In this document: piece after piece, positions 34,140 through 45,915 of the stretch
How positions within the stretch are numbered: the stretch's first letter is position 1
Layout of the letters: each line of letters begins with the position of its first letter
From: Dichomitus squalens LYAD-421 SS1
Lineage: Eukaryota; Basidiomycota; Agaricomycetes; Polyporales; Polyporaceae
Assembly: GCF_000275845.1 (NCBI RefSeq)
Contig: NW_006766898.1
Location: forward strand, 342,999-406,998
DNA: 64,000 nt
Direction: 5' to 3'
Notes under the pieces: generated by a model
Told to the model about the DNA's origin: nothing
Databases searched by the model: none
Seen by the model: the letters and a program-made list of their open reading frames with translations, nothing else
Program-made: the position numbers and the translations under genes

Positions 34140-36248
34140 TCAGCAGTGCGCGAGGGTGGACGTCGAAAAGCTAGTCGTCGTAATCTTCAGGCTGCCAATC
34201 TCCGCAGCGATGTTGACCTTCCGCGTATTCGAAGAAGCGAGCGCACTGGAGGGTAGATCGACCGACCACAGCTCATATATCGAATCAGCCTGGGTCTGAT
34301 TCGTCGCGAGCTGGGCGTCGGTCGTGTTGACGGTGATCCACGTCGCGCCAGAGCCGGCATCCCCGTTAAAGAGGTCATATTCCAACCACACACGGGATGG
34401 ATGCGCGTCAGCGCGGACCTAGGGCCGTTCTGTCAGCGCCTGCCACCGCCTTGAGGGACTGACCAACGGAAGGACTCACGGCAATCTGGATGTGGGCGAT
34501 GGAACTCAACCCATCTGGAGCAGGCGCGGTGCACGAAGAGTTTGCAAGCATCACCGTGTCCTGAATTGGGAAGCCCACGCCGTTCTGATGTTCCGTCTTG
34601 ATAGAACTGTCGCCTCCGGAAACCTCGAACCAAAACTTTGAGATGCCCACAGTCTCGTTCACGACAGTGAAGTTGGTCGACAAGGGGCCGATATTGTACC
34701 AAAGAGCGCTTACGTTGCCGTTGTACAGTGCGCTGGCGACCATCTGGTCATTGTGGCCGAGGACGCCAGTGTACGAGGAGTCTGTCTTGCCCTCGCGATC
34801 TGCCCAGATAAGCTTCACGGAGGGGGCATCGCTCTCAGCAACATTCCAGAACTGCGCCATAAACAACCGTGAGTTGTGACTGACTATATCAACGACGGGG
34901 TAGTTGAGTACTTACGCGTACTTGGCCAGAGAGACGGAGGGTGCCGTCACCCATATACAGCAGGGCGATGTCCTGCGGCTTGACTGGTAACGGTTCGATA
35001 ACCTCGGTAAGCTGAACAGTACTGGGCACCGTATCGAGCATGCGAGCGAATAGCGACTGGCATGCAGTTCTGAACGAATCAGAGTCTGCGGCAAATCTAA
35101 GCGAACAGTAGTCAGTAACATAGAATCATCATCCATCGACAAGCAGACACGGACCCACTGATAGTAGCATTTCCGTCGCTGCCAAAGATGCGCTTGTCCG
35201 AGTTCGTGGTGTCATTGTGACCCACGACCAAAGGATTGTTCGTCGTTCCGTGGACATACTCAAGCGCGCTGAACTGATCGTTAGTGAATGGTGCTCGAGG
35301 CGCATCGTATAGTGGACGGTAGATGCGTACACATTGTTATCAAAGTTGAAGGGTGTGCTGTCGAAAGTCTGTGAAACATCATCGACACCGGCGGGCAGAG
35401 GCACAGTATCGGGGAACGCGCTGTGTTGCACACCGCCGAAAGAATGGCCACATGCTACGAGCGTGATCATCTCTGTCTGGTTGAAACCTTGGCGAGCGAA
35501 GGAGGAAATGTGGCTATCAAGGGACTCCTGGGGTTGAGGGACTCCAGGAGGACCTGCCTCTGTCGCATCAACGCGTCCACCACGGAATGGTATGGTAGGA
35601 CCGTCACTTTGGGGACATGTGTCAGTCTCATACTCATAGCAAAAGGCTCGGCAATGTTCGTACCATTGCTCGAAAGCAGTTTTTGCACCAAGTGCGATGA
35701 AGTCAGCAACTGCAGTGTCCATGAGCATCGCGCTATACCGTGAAAGGGAGGATAGAAGTACCTCCAACGTAACGGCTGATTCCGAGTTGCAGATGTCTCA
35801 GAGCGTTGAAGAATCCGTTGCCAGCGTTCTACGAACAACTGAGTCAGGGCCACCTGCACAAAGTTCCTTCAGTCCCTCACCTCAGGTCTATCCTGCTCAA
35901 ATTGAATAGAAGCATCTAGACCGCCAGTGCCATCTTCTGCATTATGGGTGGCCATGTCATGGTAAGCCTATTATACACGTTCGTCAGCTGCTGTTTGTAC
36001 AAATTGTAGGTCTGAAATTCGCGTACTGTACGGATCCAATCAGCTACATTTGATCGGTTGACCGTGTCGCCGAAATTGAACCTGTCGCAAGGGTTAAGGG
36101 CACCCACGAGGATACCGCGCTCGTTGTAGCCCTGTTGGTCAAAAAGGAGGCTCTCAAGCTCGTCTAGCTGAGGGTTTGGCCAGGTGTACGCGGATGCGTA
36201 GGCTGCGATCAGTAGAAGGCTAGAGAGGCGCGATATGCCCAATGACAT
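34140..36248 (-). CDS. Secreted heme peroxidase with C-terminal extension
   Basis: Nine exons: 36248-36027, 35967-35881, 35828-35762, 35709-35664, 35606-35333, 35273-35155, 35096-34916, 34851-34480 and 34418-34140; 548 residues. A signal peptide (LLLIAAYASAYT) leads into a plant/fungal-type peroxidase domain. Arg73 and distal His77 lie in IRTAYHDMATHN; proximal His195 lies in LVACGHSFGGVQH; IPFRGGRVDATEAG lies between. After about residue 300 there is a ~240-residue C-terminal part with many Asn-X-Ser/Thr sites, absent from classical lignin-degrading class II enzymes. It should oxidise substrates with hydrogen peroxide outside the cell. It does not look like a typical lignin or manganese peroxidase; the extended architecture is the main oddity. 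Confidence 0.87.
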
Positions 36249-37037
36249 GGCTGTGATTGGTCAAGGACGGAGGTGACGTTCATCGTTGACTGCGAGCTGG
36301 CTTTTGTAGTACATACGGATTTGCGTCAAGGCCTGAAGCGGGACCGAACTTGGCGGTCAGGAACAACTGCGTGCGAGACGGGACGGAAGAAGTTCCGTGA
36401 TGTAAGGATATTGATGTACAGTACTGTGAGCGCGTCAAGAGGCTGTTGGAGAATTGACTCGCTGCTCTTTGGAGGATGCCCTATAAGGCATCTATCACAG
36501 CCCTGAGAGTCATGGCCAGCGTGATGTTTCTGCTTACTGCGTTACAAAATCATCACATCCTTTTGTAGTGCATCGTAGAGAAGTGTTACTCACATCGTTC
36601 GCCGTTGTGGGCCCGGGAGCGGCTTTACGGAAGGAGGCGCTGATTAGACCATGCGGCTAGTTATCAGCGCAGTAGCTACGACACTTTGCTTCCGGGATGT
36701 GAGCGGCAATGTATGTAAGTAGGCTGTGTGTGGGGCTTCTGTCCGTCGTCCACCGTGGCTGGGCCCTGAATAACATATAGCAAAGGGACGCACCATCCTT
36801 ACGGGTTGCATGGGATGCTGCCAGTCCTGGTGTCACTTGAAGTCATGGGAGAGCGGTGAGGAGAACATGTGTCGAAGTACAACTACCCCGACATTTGCCA
36901 TACCGGCATGACCGCCAACCCGGGTACGATCACGTGAGAGGGTTGTTCCGCGTGACCCGTCATTGGTGTGGCTGAAGGCGTCGAGGCAAGGCTTGTCTCG
37001 AGCATTCTCTCCTCCTTTCACACACATACCACCTTCA
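36249..37037. other. Divergent promoter region of peroxidase and IWR1
   Basis: About 790 bp between two divergently transcribed genes. No gene or clear element seen beyond the expected promoters. Confidence 0.4.
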
Positions 37038-38468
37038 ATGGAAGTCGATCCTCCCCATGCACTTCAGCCTCAGCAGCCGTATGCCATTGTGCGCATCAAG
37101 CGCAAACGCAACGAGGAGCCACTAGATGCCTTGGGTATGTATGGTTTCTGTTCCGCATCCGCCGGATATCTAACCACGCTCTGCGGTAATGCAGTCGTCG
37201 ATGCCGCGCCCACCAGAAAGAAGTCAAAGGGAGGACTGAATGTCTTCCAGTATGCAGGGACCGTGGAGCAGGCCGAGTGGAACGACGAGAAGCAAAAGAA
37301 AGAGCTCGAGGTACGTCCTCGCTTTAGCCTTGTCGTGCTGCGATACAACTCACTTTTGCGGCCCAGAAACATCTCGCAGAGATCGCGCGCGAGTCTGCGC
37401 AGAGGAAGCGAGAAGAAGCGACTGTAGTCCTCCCGTCCGCCGTCGCTCCCTCTGTGCCCGTCGTGCAACAACCGCCGCCTGCAAACGCGTCCTCACCAAT
37501 TACCTACCCTGTCCCCGCGCCTTCACTTAAACGCCCCCCGTACCAAGCTCCTAGTCGGACATACACTATTGTGCAGCAAGAACAGCCCGCACAGGAACCA
37601 TACCGTCGTCAAGGCAATGCCCCGTACGTATCGGCCCACGTTGTTCACTAGAACGATGCACGTCTGACCTACCGCAGGCCGAAAGTATGGTCGTCCAAGG
37701 AGCTCGATGCAGCGAAGCGCGCTGCACAGGTCAAGATGTACGATGCAGTCCCATCTACGTCCACTGGCAAGCAAGCAGGTGCCCCTAGTGAGGTGGACGT
37801 AGAGATCGACAAGTTCTTGCCATTATTGAAGGACTATCTCAACGGTGCGTGTATGATCAACAAAGGCTGATATAGGCCTTCGCTGATCTGCCCTGCCATT
37901 GTCCTAGTAAGCGAACTGACGCCTCCAGCCCCCGGAATGCCGGTCAAAGGGGATGGCATGGACGAGGACTACGTCTACGACGTGTTCTACCACCGTCCGA
38001 CCACTGCAAAGGAGCTCTATGACCCTGCTTCGAGCTCAAACATCGCTAAGCTGTACGTTGCAATACTCTTGATCCATATGGTGCTCTTGGCAAACAGCAC
38101 ACTGCTTCGTTCAGCACCGGTCTACCCCCAGAGCTCAGTGGGCTCTCTGGAGAAGATAGCTCAGATGAAGAGGACTCAGATGAAGACGATGAGGACTCAA
38201 ATGGTGCGTCCCGCCGGATGTCCGTTGTAGTCATGTCGCTGGAGCACGCCTATAGCGGAAGATTGGTACACGAACGACTACCCTGAAGAGGAAGAGTCGG
38301 ATCGCGAGAACGAGGAGGATCTGAGCGGCAAGTGCTCTCCGTCTATGTATCATCTTTGGTGTTGACGCATGCTCTCTAGACGAGTTCCACGAACATTCAG
38401 ACTATGATGAGGCAGTGCATGAGCGGAGCTCGACCGCGTATAGGGACGTTATGTCCGACGACTTCTGA
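37038..38468 (+). CDS. IWR1: Iwr1 family, RNA polymerase II nuclear import factor
   Basis: Eight exons: 37038-37134, 37195-37310, 37367-37623, 37678-37844, 37908-38052, 38115-38203, 38256-38327 and 38380-38468; 343 residues. N-terminal part: YAIVRIKRKRNEEPLDAL, then a KKSKGG basic stretch fitting the bipartite nuclear signal of Iwr1. The Iwr1 domain signature DYVYDVFYH is followed by an acidic region with AEDWYTNDYPEEEE and DEFHEHSDYDEAVHE. In yeast Iwr1 binds assembled RNA polymerase II between the two large subunits and carries it into the nucleus. The last intron begins GCAAGT, a GC-AG intron; using it is the only way to keep the acidic C-terminus in frame. Confidence 0.88.
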
Positions 38469-38908
38469 ATGCCTCGCAACGACTATCAACGACTACACAG
38501 GCAATTTTGGCGGATGGACGGTACTCACTTGATGCACAAATGATTTAATATTGTTCGCTTCCAGAAGACCTCATCCACAAACACTTCCGTGTATCTTTAT
38601 CAGCGCATCCTGCATATTGAGAATCCAATGCATCGGCTGTTTTCCCCTTATATTTCTACGTTCTGTGATGATGGAAAGCACGAAAGCAAGTGACTGCATA
38701 GACAGCATGACGACTACATATAGATGATCTCAACATAGGCATAAGTCAGGAAGTTCGACACTATCGTACGTATGCTACACTAATGTTACAATTTGTACAA
38801 GTATACAGCATGTCACTCGGACTAGGGTACAGCATTATACGTGGACTACTACATTGAGTGTGCGGAGAGGGAATGCGCATTGTCAAGGCATATAGTCCGC
38901 GAGTGCGT
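38469..38908. other. Convergent intergenic region
   Basis: 3' ends of IWR1 and of the unknown gene on the other strand. Nothing notable. Confidence 0.4.
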
Positions 38909-40590
38909 CTAAGGTCTACGGATGACATGCTTGAACGTGTGGATTAGACTGTCGAAGCATCGCCGTTTGCCTTTCGCCTTGTTTGACAGCGAAGAGGGCG
39001 GCGGTGGGATTGGTAGTGGGGTCCGAACAGCCTGAATGACCTCTTCCACGTCGGCGGCGAGGTCGTCGATGACCGACTTGCCGTCCACGTCCTCCACGCG
39101 CCACCTCTCAGACGGTTCGGGGAGCAGCAGGCGTGGCGAGGTAGTTGGCAAGCTGAGGAAGTGGTCGTGCGTCGACGGCTGAGGGTTCGTCGTGGCCGAC
39201 GATAGGGGAGGCAAATCCTCCGACTCGCGCGGCGAGCGCGAGTGCGGGGATTGCTTGGGCGATGGGGTAAACGGTGAGCCCCGTGACATGGGCGGCGAGC
39301 TCGCATCGTTACGAGACGGTAGAAGCAACGAAGTGGAAGGGCCCGCATCATCGGTGAGCGCGACTGGAAGGGCGGCTGAGTCGTGCGTTCCGTAGCTGCT
39401 CACGTGGACCTCGCGGCGCGGTCGTTTGGGGGCGGGAGACGAAGACTCGACGTGTGGAAGGGCGGTCGCTGACGAGCGGCGGCGCTTCGTGCCCACGCGC
39501 AGGGGAGCCCCTTCACCCTGCTCGCGCGTGTGCTTGAAAGACGAGGCCTGAATGGGCTCTTTCGGCGAGCGGTAGGGCTTGGCGGCCGGTCTGGAGGGAA
39601 AACCTAGGGTGAACTCGTCGACGCATGTAGTGTCGGACGCGAACGAGTGGCGGCGCTCTGGTCCATCAGCGTCCCGCTGCCTGCGGGACGCACCTTGGTG
39701 ACGTGAGCCTGCCCCCGTAGACGAAGAGGGGCCGGTGTTGCTCGGCTGACTGGTGTCCGAGGGTGGGGGCATTGGGTGTAGGTTGTTCGCCGCCTCAATC
39801 GCCGAGTCAGGTATGTCCGGAAAGAGGTCTGGCGACAACTTCCGCAAGAACGCTGCGAGCTTGAAAGAAGGCCAGTCCGAGAACTGATCCCATCTTGGAT
39901 ATGGCACCGTGATCCGAGGCAGGGGCAGCGCGTTGCGGCCGACCCTCCCGCTCCGTATCCCGGAGGGGGGGCCGCTCGCGAGGCGATGGTGCATCGCTGC
40001 GAAGGCTTTTTTCGCTGCTTCTTGTAGCATTGCATATTTCTCGGGCATCATCCAGTCATGAACTAGAGTGATGCGCTCGATAACGCGATCCAAATAGACC
40101 GCCATGCTATCAAGTTGCTCTTCGTCGATCACGGCGCGAGCGCCGATTGAGGGACTGGGAACGCGGGAGTCGAGCAGAGCAGCTTGGTGGTCAAGCGTTA
40201 CGATCTGTCAAGTGCAAGATGAGGAGGACATATATTCAGGTGTCATTCAGGGTAGGAATCGAGGGCACTCACAATCGCGACGACAGACCGCGAGACCTCG
40301 TCAGGCAGGAAGAGACGCATCCCACACAGATGCTGCTCGAGGGCACCCGCACACTCTAGCAGCGAACGCAGCCCCTCATCATAGCCTCTCAAAGAGTCCG
40401 CGGGGAGCGTGAAATGTTCCAAAGCGGCAACACCTGCATCGTGATTAGCAGCGTTGATAGAGACTAGAATCGCGAAGAACGTGCCTTGAGCGAAATGACG
40501 ATACAACTCTGTGACCCAACGCGCTGCCTGCTCAACAGCCAACGCGTGGTCAACGCGAGGGGAAGTAGTGAATTGGGAATCGAGAGACAT
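38909..40590 (-). CDS. Hypothetical Ser/Pro-rich protein
   Basis: Two exons, 40590-40273 and 40204-38909; 537 residues. The first ~200 residues look folded and helical (EQAARWVTELYRHF, MAVYLDRVIERITLVHDWMM). The rest is Ser/Pro-rich with basic patches TKRRR and PKRPRR that could be nuclear localisation signals, and a final conserved-looking block ending KGKRRCFDSLIHTFKHVIRR. I do not recognise a family. Basic patches and disorder make a nuclear role plausible but unproven. The single intron splices in phase 0 with consensus sites. Confidence 0.7.
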
Positions 40591-41100
40591 GCGACTGTGA
40601 AGGAAGGGACCGGCCTTGGAGGTGCATTGGCCTGCCCTGTCACATACATATACTTCCGTCCAGCGACAATGTAGCGCCGCGCTTCGCATTGGAACAATTG
40701 AGCTGGCGCATATCGCCTGGCGACCGCAGACACTCAGAACAGCTTCTCAGTCTCTCGCCGTAGAAGTTTACGTAGTCGGGAACAACATGCATGAGGCCAG
40801 GCGAAATTGCCTGCCAAAACGGGATGGCGAGACAAAAAGAATCAGACGCCCATGCGGGCGGGAGGAGAATCGACCCGTTACATGATGACACCAATATAGC
40901 CTACAATAAGCTACTTGCCAATGCTTTCTCTCACAGGGAGTCATTGGGACCCCATGAGGAGTATAGATGCATTGAAATTCGAGGTTGGAGGTGAGTCAAT
41001 AGTGTAGGTAATTCAGGAGTTTGGATGCACCGTGATCACTATGGATGCATCCGATAGGCTACAGATGCAACCACCGTGCATCTCTAGATGCATTCTCAGC
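40591..41100. other. Intergenic region
   Basis: Promoter of the preceding minus-strand gene, then sequence with no supported gene. Its right end carries the GATGCA cluster. Confidence 0.35.
40965..41096. repeat. Cluster of GATGCA/TGCATC hexamers
   Basis: Seven or so copies of GATGCA or its complement in about 130 bp, irregularly spaced. Could be a binding-site cluster or a decayed tandem repeat. Confidence 0.45.
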
Positions 41101-44100
41101 TTACCTCCCGTGACGGTCGTCCAGGCCCCGACTTGTCTTCGCAGGAGGAACGTGTCCGTCGCTGGGGGCTTGCGGAAGAGTCTTGACATTCCGGGACATG
41201 ACCTGAGAGCTTGCTACGACGGGCTCACCGAATGACCTGGAATGCCCAATTGTCTGCAGAGGGAAGCTATGAGCAGATGTTTCAATAAGACGTGGTCTGA
41301 CTGAACTCACCTCGCCGAGCATCTCCGGCGTTTGTGGGTTCCAACACAGGGTACTTGTCCTTCCCACATGAAAGCAAGACTCGGAGATCCAAATCTTGCT
41401 CGCACTACAACAACGATTTTGCATGGCCGGTCAAAATCTGGACAAATTTCAGGCGCATCGCAGGATCACATAGAAGGGACTACGTGCCATGCTACATCGC
41501 TCGTTCCTCGCCATGCACCTATCGCCATACCAGGCCTTCGAAATCCTTGCATCCCACCCGATGCATTGACCTGCTCACAAGAAGCCAGAGTGACTAAATG
41601 CGTGTTACAGGTGGGATGAACGAGAGGGCGTTGTACTGTTAGCCTAGGCTGGTTAGAAGACTGCTGGCCGGGGCCCGCCGGACCTAGACACTCTCATACA
41701 GGTCAACTCCAGAGGTAATTGGATTACTATAGTACATGTTCTTTTCATAGCCAGACCTGTCTTTTACAATCGCCACGAAAGCGATGGAAAGCAAAAAATT
41801 GTGCTGGAAGTGTTGCGAGCATCAACCCGCGCACAGCACCCATGCCAATCCACTCTCGAACACGGACGGCCAAGCCGCGTTCCCCCGCATCCATCATCGT
41901 TCCCATTCAACAGGAACCAATCAACCACGCATATCCTCCTGCCTCTGCTCCTCGTACTACCTCTAGTTTCCCAGAGGTTTCCGCCACCACACCCTACTAT
42001 CCGTCACCTGCTCGCACCCACAAGGGGCAGATGACTACAAATTGTGCCCCGGAGACACGCATTGCCTGAGCATGGTCACTCGCCAACAAAATCTAGAAAC
42101 GATTCCTCCCGCATGCCCACGAAGGACCGCGCTCAGAGCTCAGCTCGCTGGATGCACAGCACATTCACCAGCTCTCGCCACCTTCCCGTGTGTGGTACTT
42201 GCCAGCCCCAGCGACAAACACAGAACACGACGCGTCACAGCCCCTCGCCAGCAGCGCTACACGTCACCCTCGTCTGCTGCCTCGCTCTCGAGGTGCACAG
42301 AAACGCCCCCAGATGCTGCACGACGACCGACTGCATTGTCCTACACGAGGGCTGAGACCAACGTGTTTCCGACCTACGACATCGAGAACGAGTCTCTGTT
42401 GGGACATCCCGAGGGAGTCGCAACTTCGTCAGGTGGAGGACCGAGTCTGGACGCCGCCACGCAGGTCCTTCGCGTGTCGTCACAACGAGGGAGAGAACAG
42501 AGAGAGCGGTACCACGCCGCTGGGTCATTAGAGGAGGGATATTGTCATGCCTGAGCGAAGGGGTGTCTCTTGCTAAGCAAGTAACGGAAGGACGGCAAAA
42601 GAACCAACGATTGCGCCCGCAATGATCAGGTCTTCGCTGTCGTAGCTGAATAACGAGGGTCGCTCTGTACTCTGCCTGACGGTCCAGGGGCCCAGGCTGG
42701 GTGCTCATACGTGTCTGCGCAGAGCGCGTAGCCGCGAGACAAGGTCCGAGCAGTCGATTCATCTGGATGTGGTGGAAGCAGGGATTGTGCGCGACGGATG
42801 AAGGAGCCCGCCTTTCTGTAGTGAAAGGGCAGGAGTTGGGGGCGAATGAGTGAGCGTGGAGGAGCTATACGTACAACAGGCGCGAGGCCCGCTGCCGCAC
42901 ACCCGCTCCTCCCTGTGCTTCGCTTCCAGGCCGCGAGATGGGCGTATCTGCCCCTCAGACGCTGCCGCCTGCATACCTGGGCACCCTGCGGCTACCCAAG
43001 CCAACCGGTCTCTCAATCTATTCTCCACGTCTTCCTGTTTACTCTCATTTGTCCGGACAAGAGACGAACACTCCATTATCCGGCGCATCTGCGCCGCGAA
43101 GCCATACCCCTTTTGCTGCGCGTACCAGCACTTCCAGGGACCTGCCCCGCGAGGCGGGTGTCTCGAGAACAGACAACGCGCCGCGCGGGACCTCCTGCGG
43201 CGAGCCAAAGAGGGCACAAAGATCGCCGGGATTGAGGAACGCCTCCGTGAATCAAGCCCTACGGCCTGGGAGACGTACCCCGCGAGTGAGTCGGGGACTC
43301 TGGACCCGTCAAGCTCTGTGCGGATGCTCGGCTACTCCGCAGAGTGAGAGTACACGCCGTGAGGTATGCACGATATTGCTATGCAGAGAAGGAGGCACTA
43401 GTCGTAGAATCAAGGAGGGGAGCAATGGAAGGCGGGTTGACCTGGCAAGGTCTGTTCGTAGCCAACCTGTCGATGACTGTCCGGGGAACATGCCAGTCCA
43501 ATGTGCGCGACCCGCTCGTCCTCCGGACGTGTCCCAAGAATAGATTCCGCGACGCTTCCCTAGTGGCCGCGACCGAAGCTAGCACTTGCTCGAAGGGATC
43601 CCGCGCGTGCCGACGTCGCTCTCCCTCTCTACTGCGCCAAGCCCTTCCGCGGAGTACTCGCATGGCGGTGCTCTGAGTGTGGCAGGAACACAAGCATGGG
43701 TGACAATAAAGGCAGGAACCGGGAGCGACGCTAGCGGGGACCTGTGTGTTCTCCGGAGCGATATGCCAACTGCAGCTCGGACGCGTCGCACGTACCGAGG
43801 ATGCGATAGGTGAACACGTGGGAAGATTCAATGCAGGCAAGGGTTTGAGACATGGCGAACGGAACAGACACGACACAGACTCGCAAGATTCAGACGACGT
43901 AATGATGCGCACCTTGCGGCCTAACAGGTCATGCTATGTGCTGGCATTGCTCGACCAGATGTCTCCCCCATAGCGCGTACATCCCGGAGCAAAAGTTGAG
44001 CAAGACGGAGTCGGGGTATCACTTAGGGTTAGATCTCACTCCGGGTTAGAGAGTGGAACGTGTGGCTGAGGCGACGAGTCGGCAACCGGTGGAGAGTCAT

Positions 44101-44585
44101 CCGAGTGTCCGAACGAGGACTTGGAGCGTTGGAAGTCTGTGGAAGAGCGTAGAGGCAGGACTGGAGATGGTCGGCGGGTGGTGGGAAGCAGCTAAAGATA
44201 TGTGGGGAATGGTAGCGTCGTCGTCGGGAGCAGGTCGTGGCTCGCTGCCAGCCACCGCCCGCCACAGACCAACCCCCCCCCCCATAGGCGCCCGACAAAC
44301 AACGCGTCAACAACAGCCACAGCCGCGTGACCCCGTGCATCCAAGGAAGTGTGCCATCATTAACCTCTTCTATGGCGAACATACATTCCTAGATGAGCGT
44401 ACGTGATATGGCTCTACACAAGCGGTCCATGTAGCAAATAGCCGTCAGAGCCAGTAAATTACTGCCCCAGCCAACCAATTTTTCGTAACTCTCCACCGGT
44501 GAATCTCGACTCACACTGTATGCAAGCCAATCTTGCAGCACGATGTCAGCAGAAACATCTATCCGAGAGAAACACGCGTATATAC
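41101..44585. other. Unresolved GC-rich region, possible gene remnants
   Basis: I could not build a convincing gene here. On the minus strand, 41424-41311 joined to 41253-41101 reads openly across a plausible intron. On the plus strand, ATGGAAAGCAAAAAATTGTG at 41784 opens a short frame with CWKCC, and 42042-42554 and 42850-43347 are open for over 160 codons. The last includes FCCAYQHFQGPAPRGGC and a helical ERLRESS stretch. Frames on both strands are long because the DNA is GC-rich. None carries a family signature I recognise. It could be a fast-evolving gene or a pseudogene. Confidence 0.3.
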
Positions 44586-45287
44586 AACATGATCCCAATC
44601 TCCGCCCTCGTACACTGCATCGAGGGTCAGCAAAACATCTGACAACGTGAAGGAGAAACGGTCCGCGGTCGTCTGCATTTACTGACCGCATTGTTCGTGG
44701 CCTAATGAAAGCATCAGTTTGTTGCAAACCTAGTGAATCGCATGATCAGCTCAACATTCTTGCGGGAAACCACTGGCACGGTGCAATAACCTACATCTGC
44801 ATACTGAGCTCCCGCAAATATTCGTCGACTAGGTGCCTCGGAGAAGCCTTAGCCAGGCAAACTGATCGCCACGACGTGAATCCGAGGGTGATCTAATTCG
44901 CTCTGCGCTCTGCGCTCTGACTCGCCGTCAGAAGAGGTAGGAGCTTCCGCGATTCTAGGAAAGCTTAGGCCCTGATGAGGAAGCAATCAGCGCTCTACTG
45001 ATTTACTTGTAGCCTGATCTAAATTCGTCGAAAGAAACTCACAGTCATGAAGGAAGAGCAGATGTATAGCGTCCACAGCCTCGCTACGCTGATACACGTA
45101 TCGTATGCTGAGAACGCCGAAGCCCTCGACGTCGATAGCGCGTATTAACATGGGCAGCTTGTCGATCTCGGCTTCAAACCTCGTCCGGGAGGCGGGATAG
45201 CTCAAGGTTTTGCCAGAGAAGGTTTAGGTCCGCGTCTTCGATGCGTAGAGTGAATGACTCTTCCAACGAAGTCGGCCTATCAGACAT
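44586..45287 (-). pseudogene. Decayed epoxide hydrolase copy
   Basis: A broken paralogue of the intact gene at 47433-49032. It starts at 45287 with MSDRPTSLEESFTLRIEDAD and LELSRLPDE. About 80 bp are then missing (the counterpart of residues roughly 33-60), causing a frameshift and a TGA. Similarity resumes with FEAEIDKLPM and YVYQRSEAVDAIHLLFLHD, then the position of intron 1, KLLPLLTAS, two further stops, NKLMLSLGHE, and finally VYEGGDWDH around the nucleophile site near 44586-44612. Exon order and intron positions are retained, so it arose by DNA duplication, not reverse transcription. I could not follow it further. Confidence 0.8.
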
Positions 45288-45915
45288 TATCGAGGAGATT
45301 GAACGGGAAGATTTACACTAGCCAGGGAGAGGGGACAGATTGGTGTAGGACCTGGCTTGCGCCTGAGCGACCGTCGTTTGCTATATGCGTAGTCGGACCC
45401 TGGCCAATAATGGCAAAGTCAAAGGAACTGATACAGGTCGCAATTGGCAGTCGGGACGTTAGCGTGCGATCGGCCTAGCAGAGTCACAAGCCCCCAGCCG
45501 ATCTGTTTTGTGCAGTACGTGACTGGTGCTTTGACAGCTGGGTACCGTCGGAGGTCTGTACCCTGTGAACCGTAGAGGGCATGATGTAGAAGTCCTGGGT
45601 CGGAAGTACGTGGGTGAGCCGCAAGCGTGAGCCGGAGTGGACGCTGTATCGTCCGGGTGAGAGTGACCAATGCTTCTAAAGCGTCTATAGGACGTCCGAT
45701 GGCAACGTAACACCGCTGTCGGTGCCTGGGCTCTGCAATTGACGAGCGCACACTAGGGAGTATCATCAGCCAGCCGTTATCGTGGAGGTGGATCCCAACA
45801 TACCACGACGTTGCTATGCCGTATGCATCGAGGCTCCATTATATTTATGCTGCTCATCTTCATGAAGACTGCAATGATTGCATTACCGAAGAGCAAGTGT
45901 ACGATCTACATGGTA
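45288..45915. other. Intergenic region
   Basis: No gene supported. Lies between the pseudogene 5' end and the 3' end of the mitochondrial-like gene, both on the minus strand. Confidence 0.4.

Noticed and set aside
44936..44975. CTTAGGCCCTGATGAGG resembling the MITE terminus
   Set aside because: It falls inside the decayed epoxide hydrolase copy at the position of its first intron acceptor and lacks a second end.
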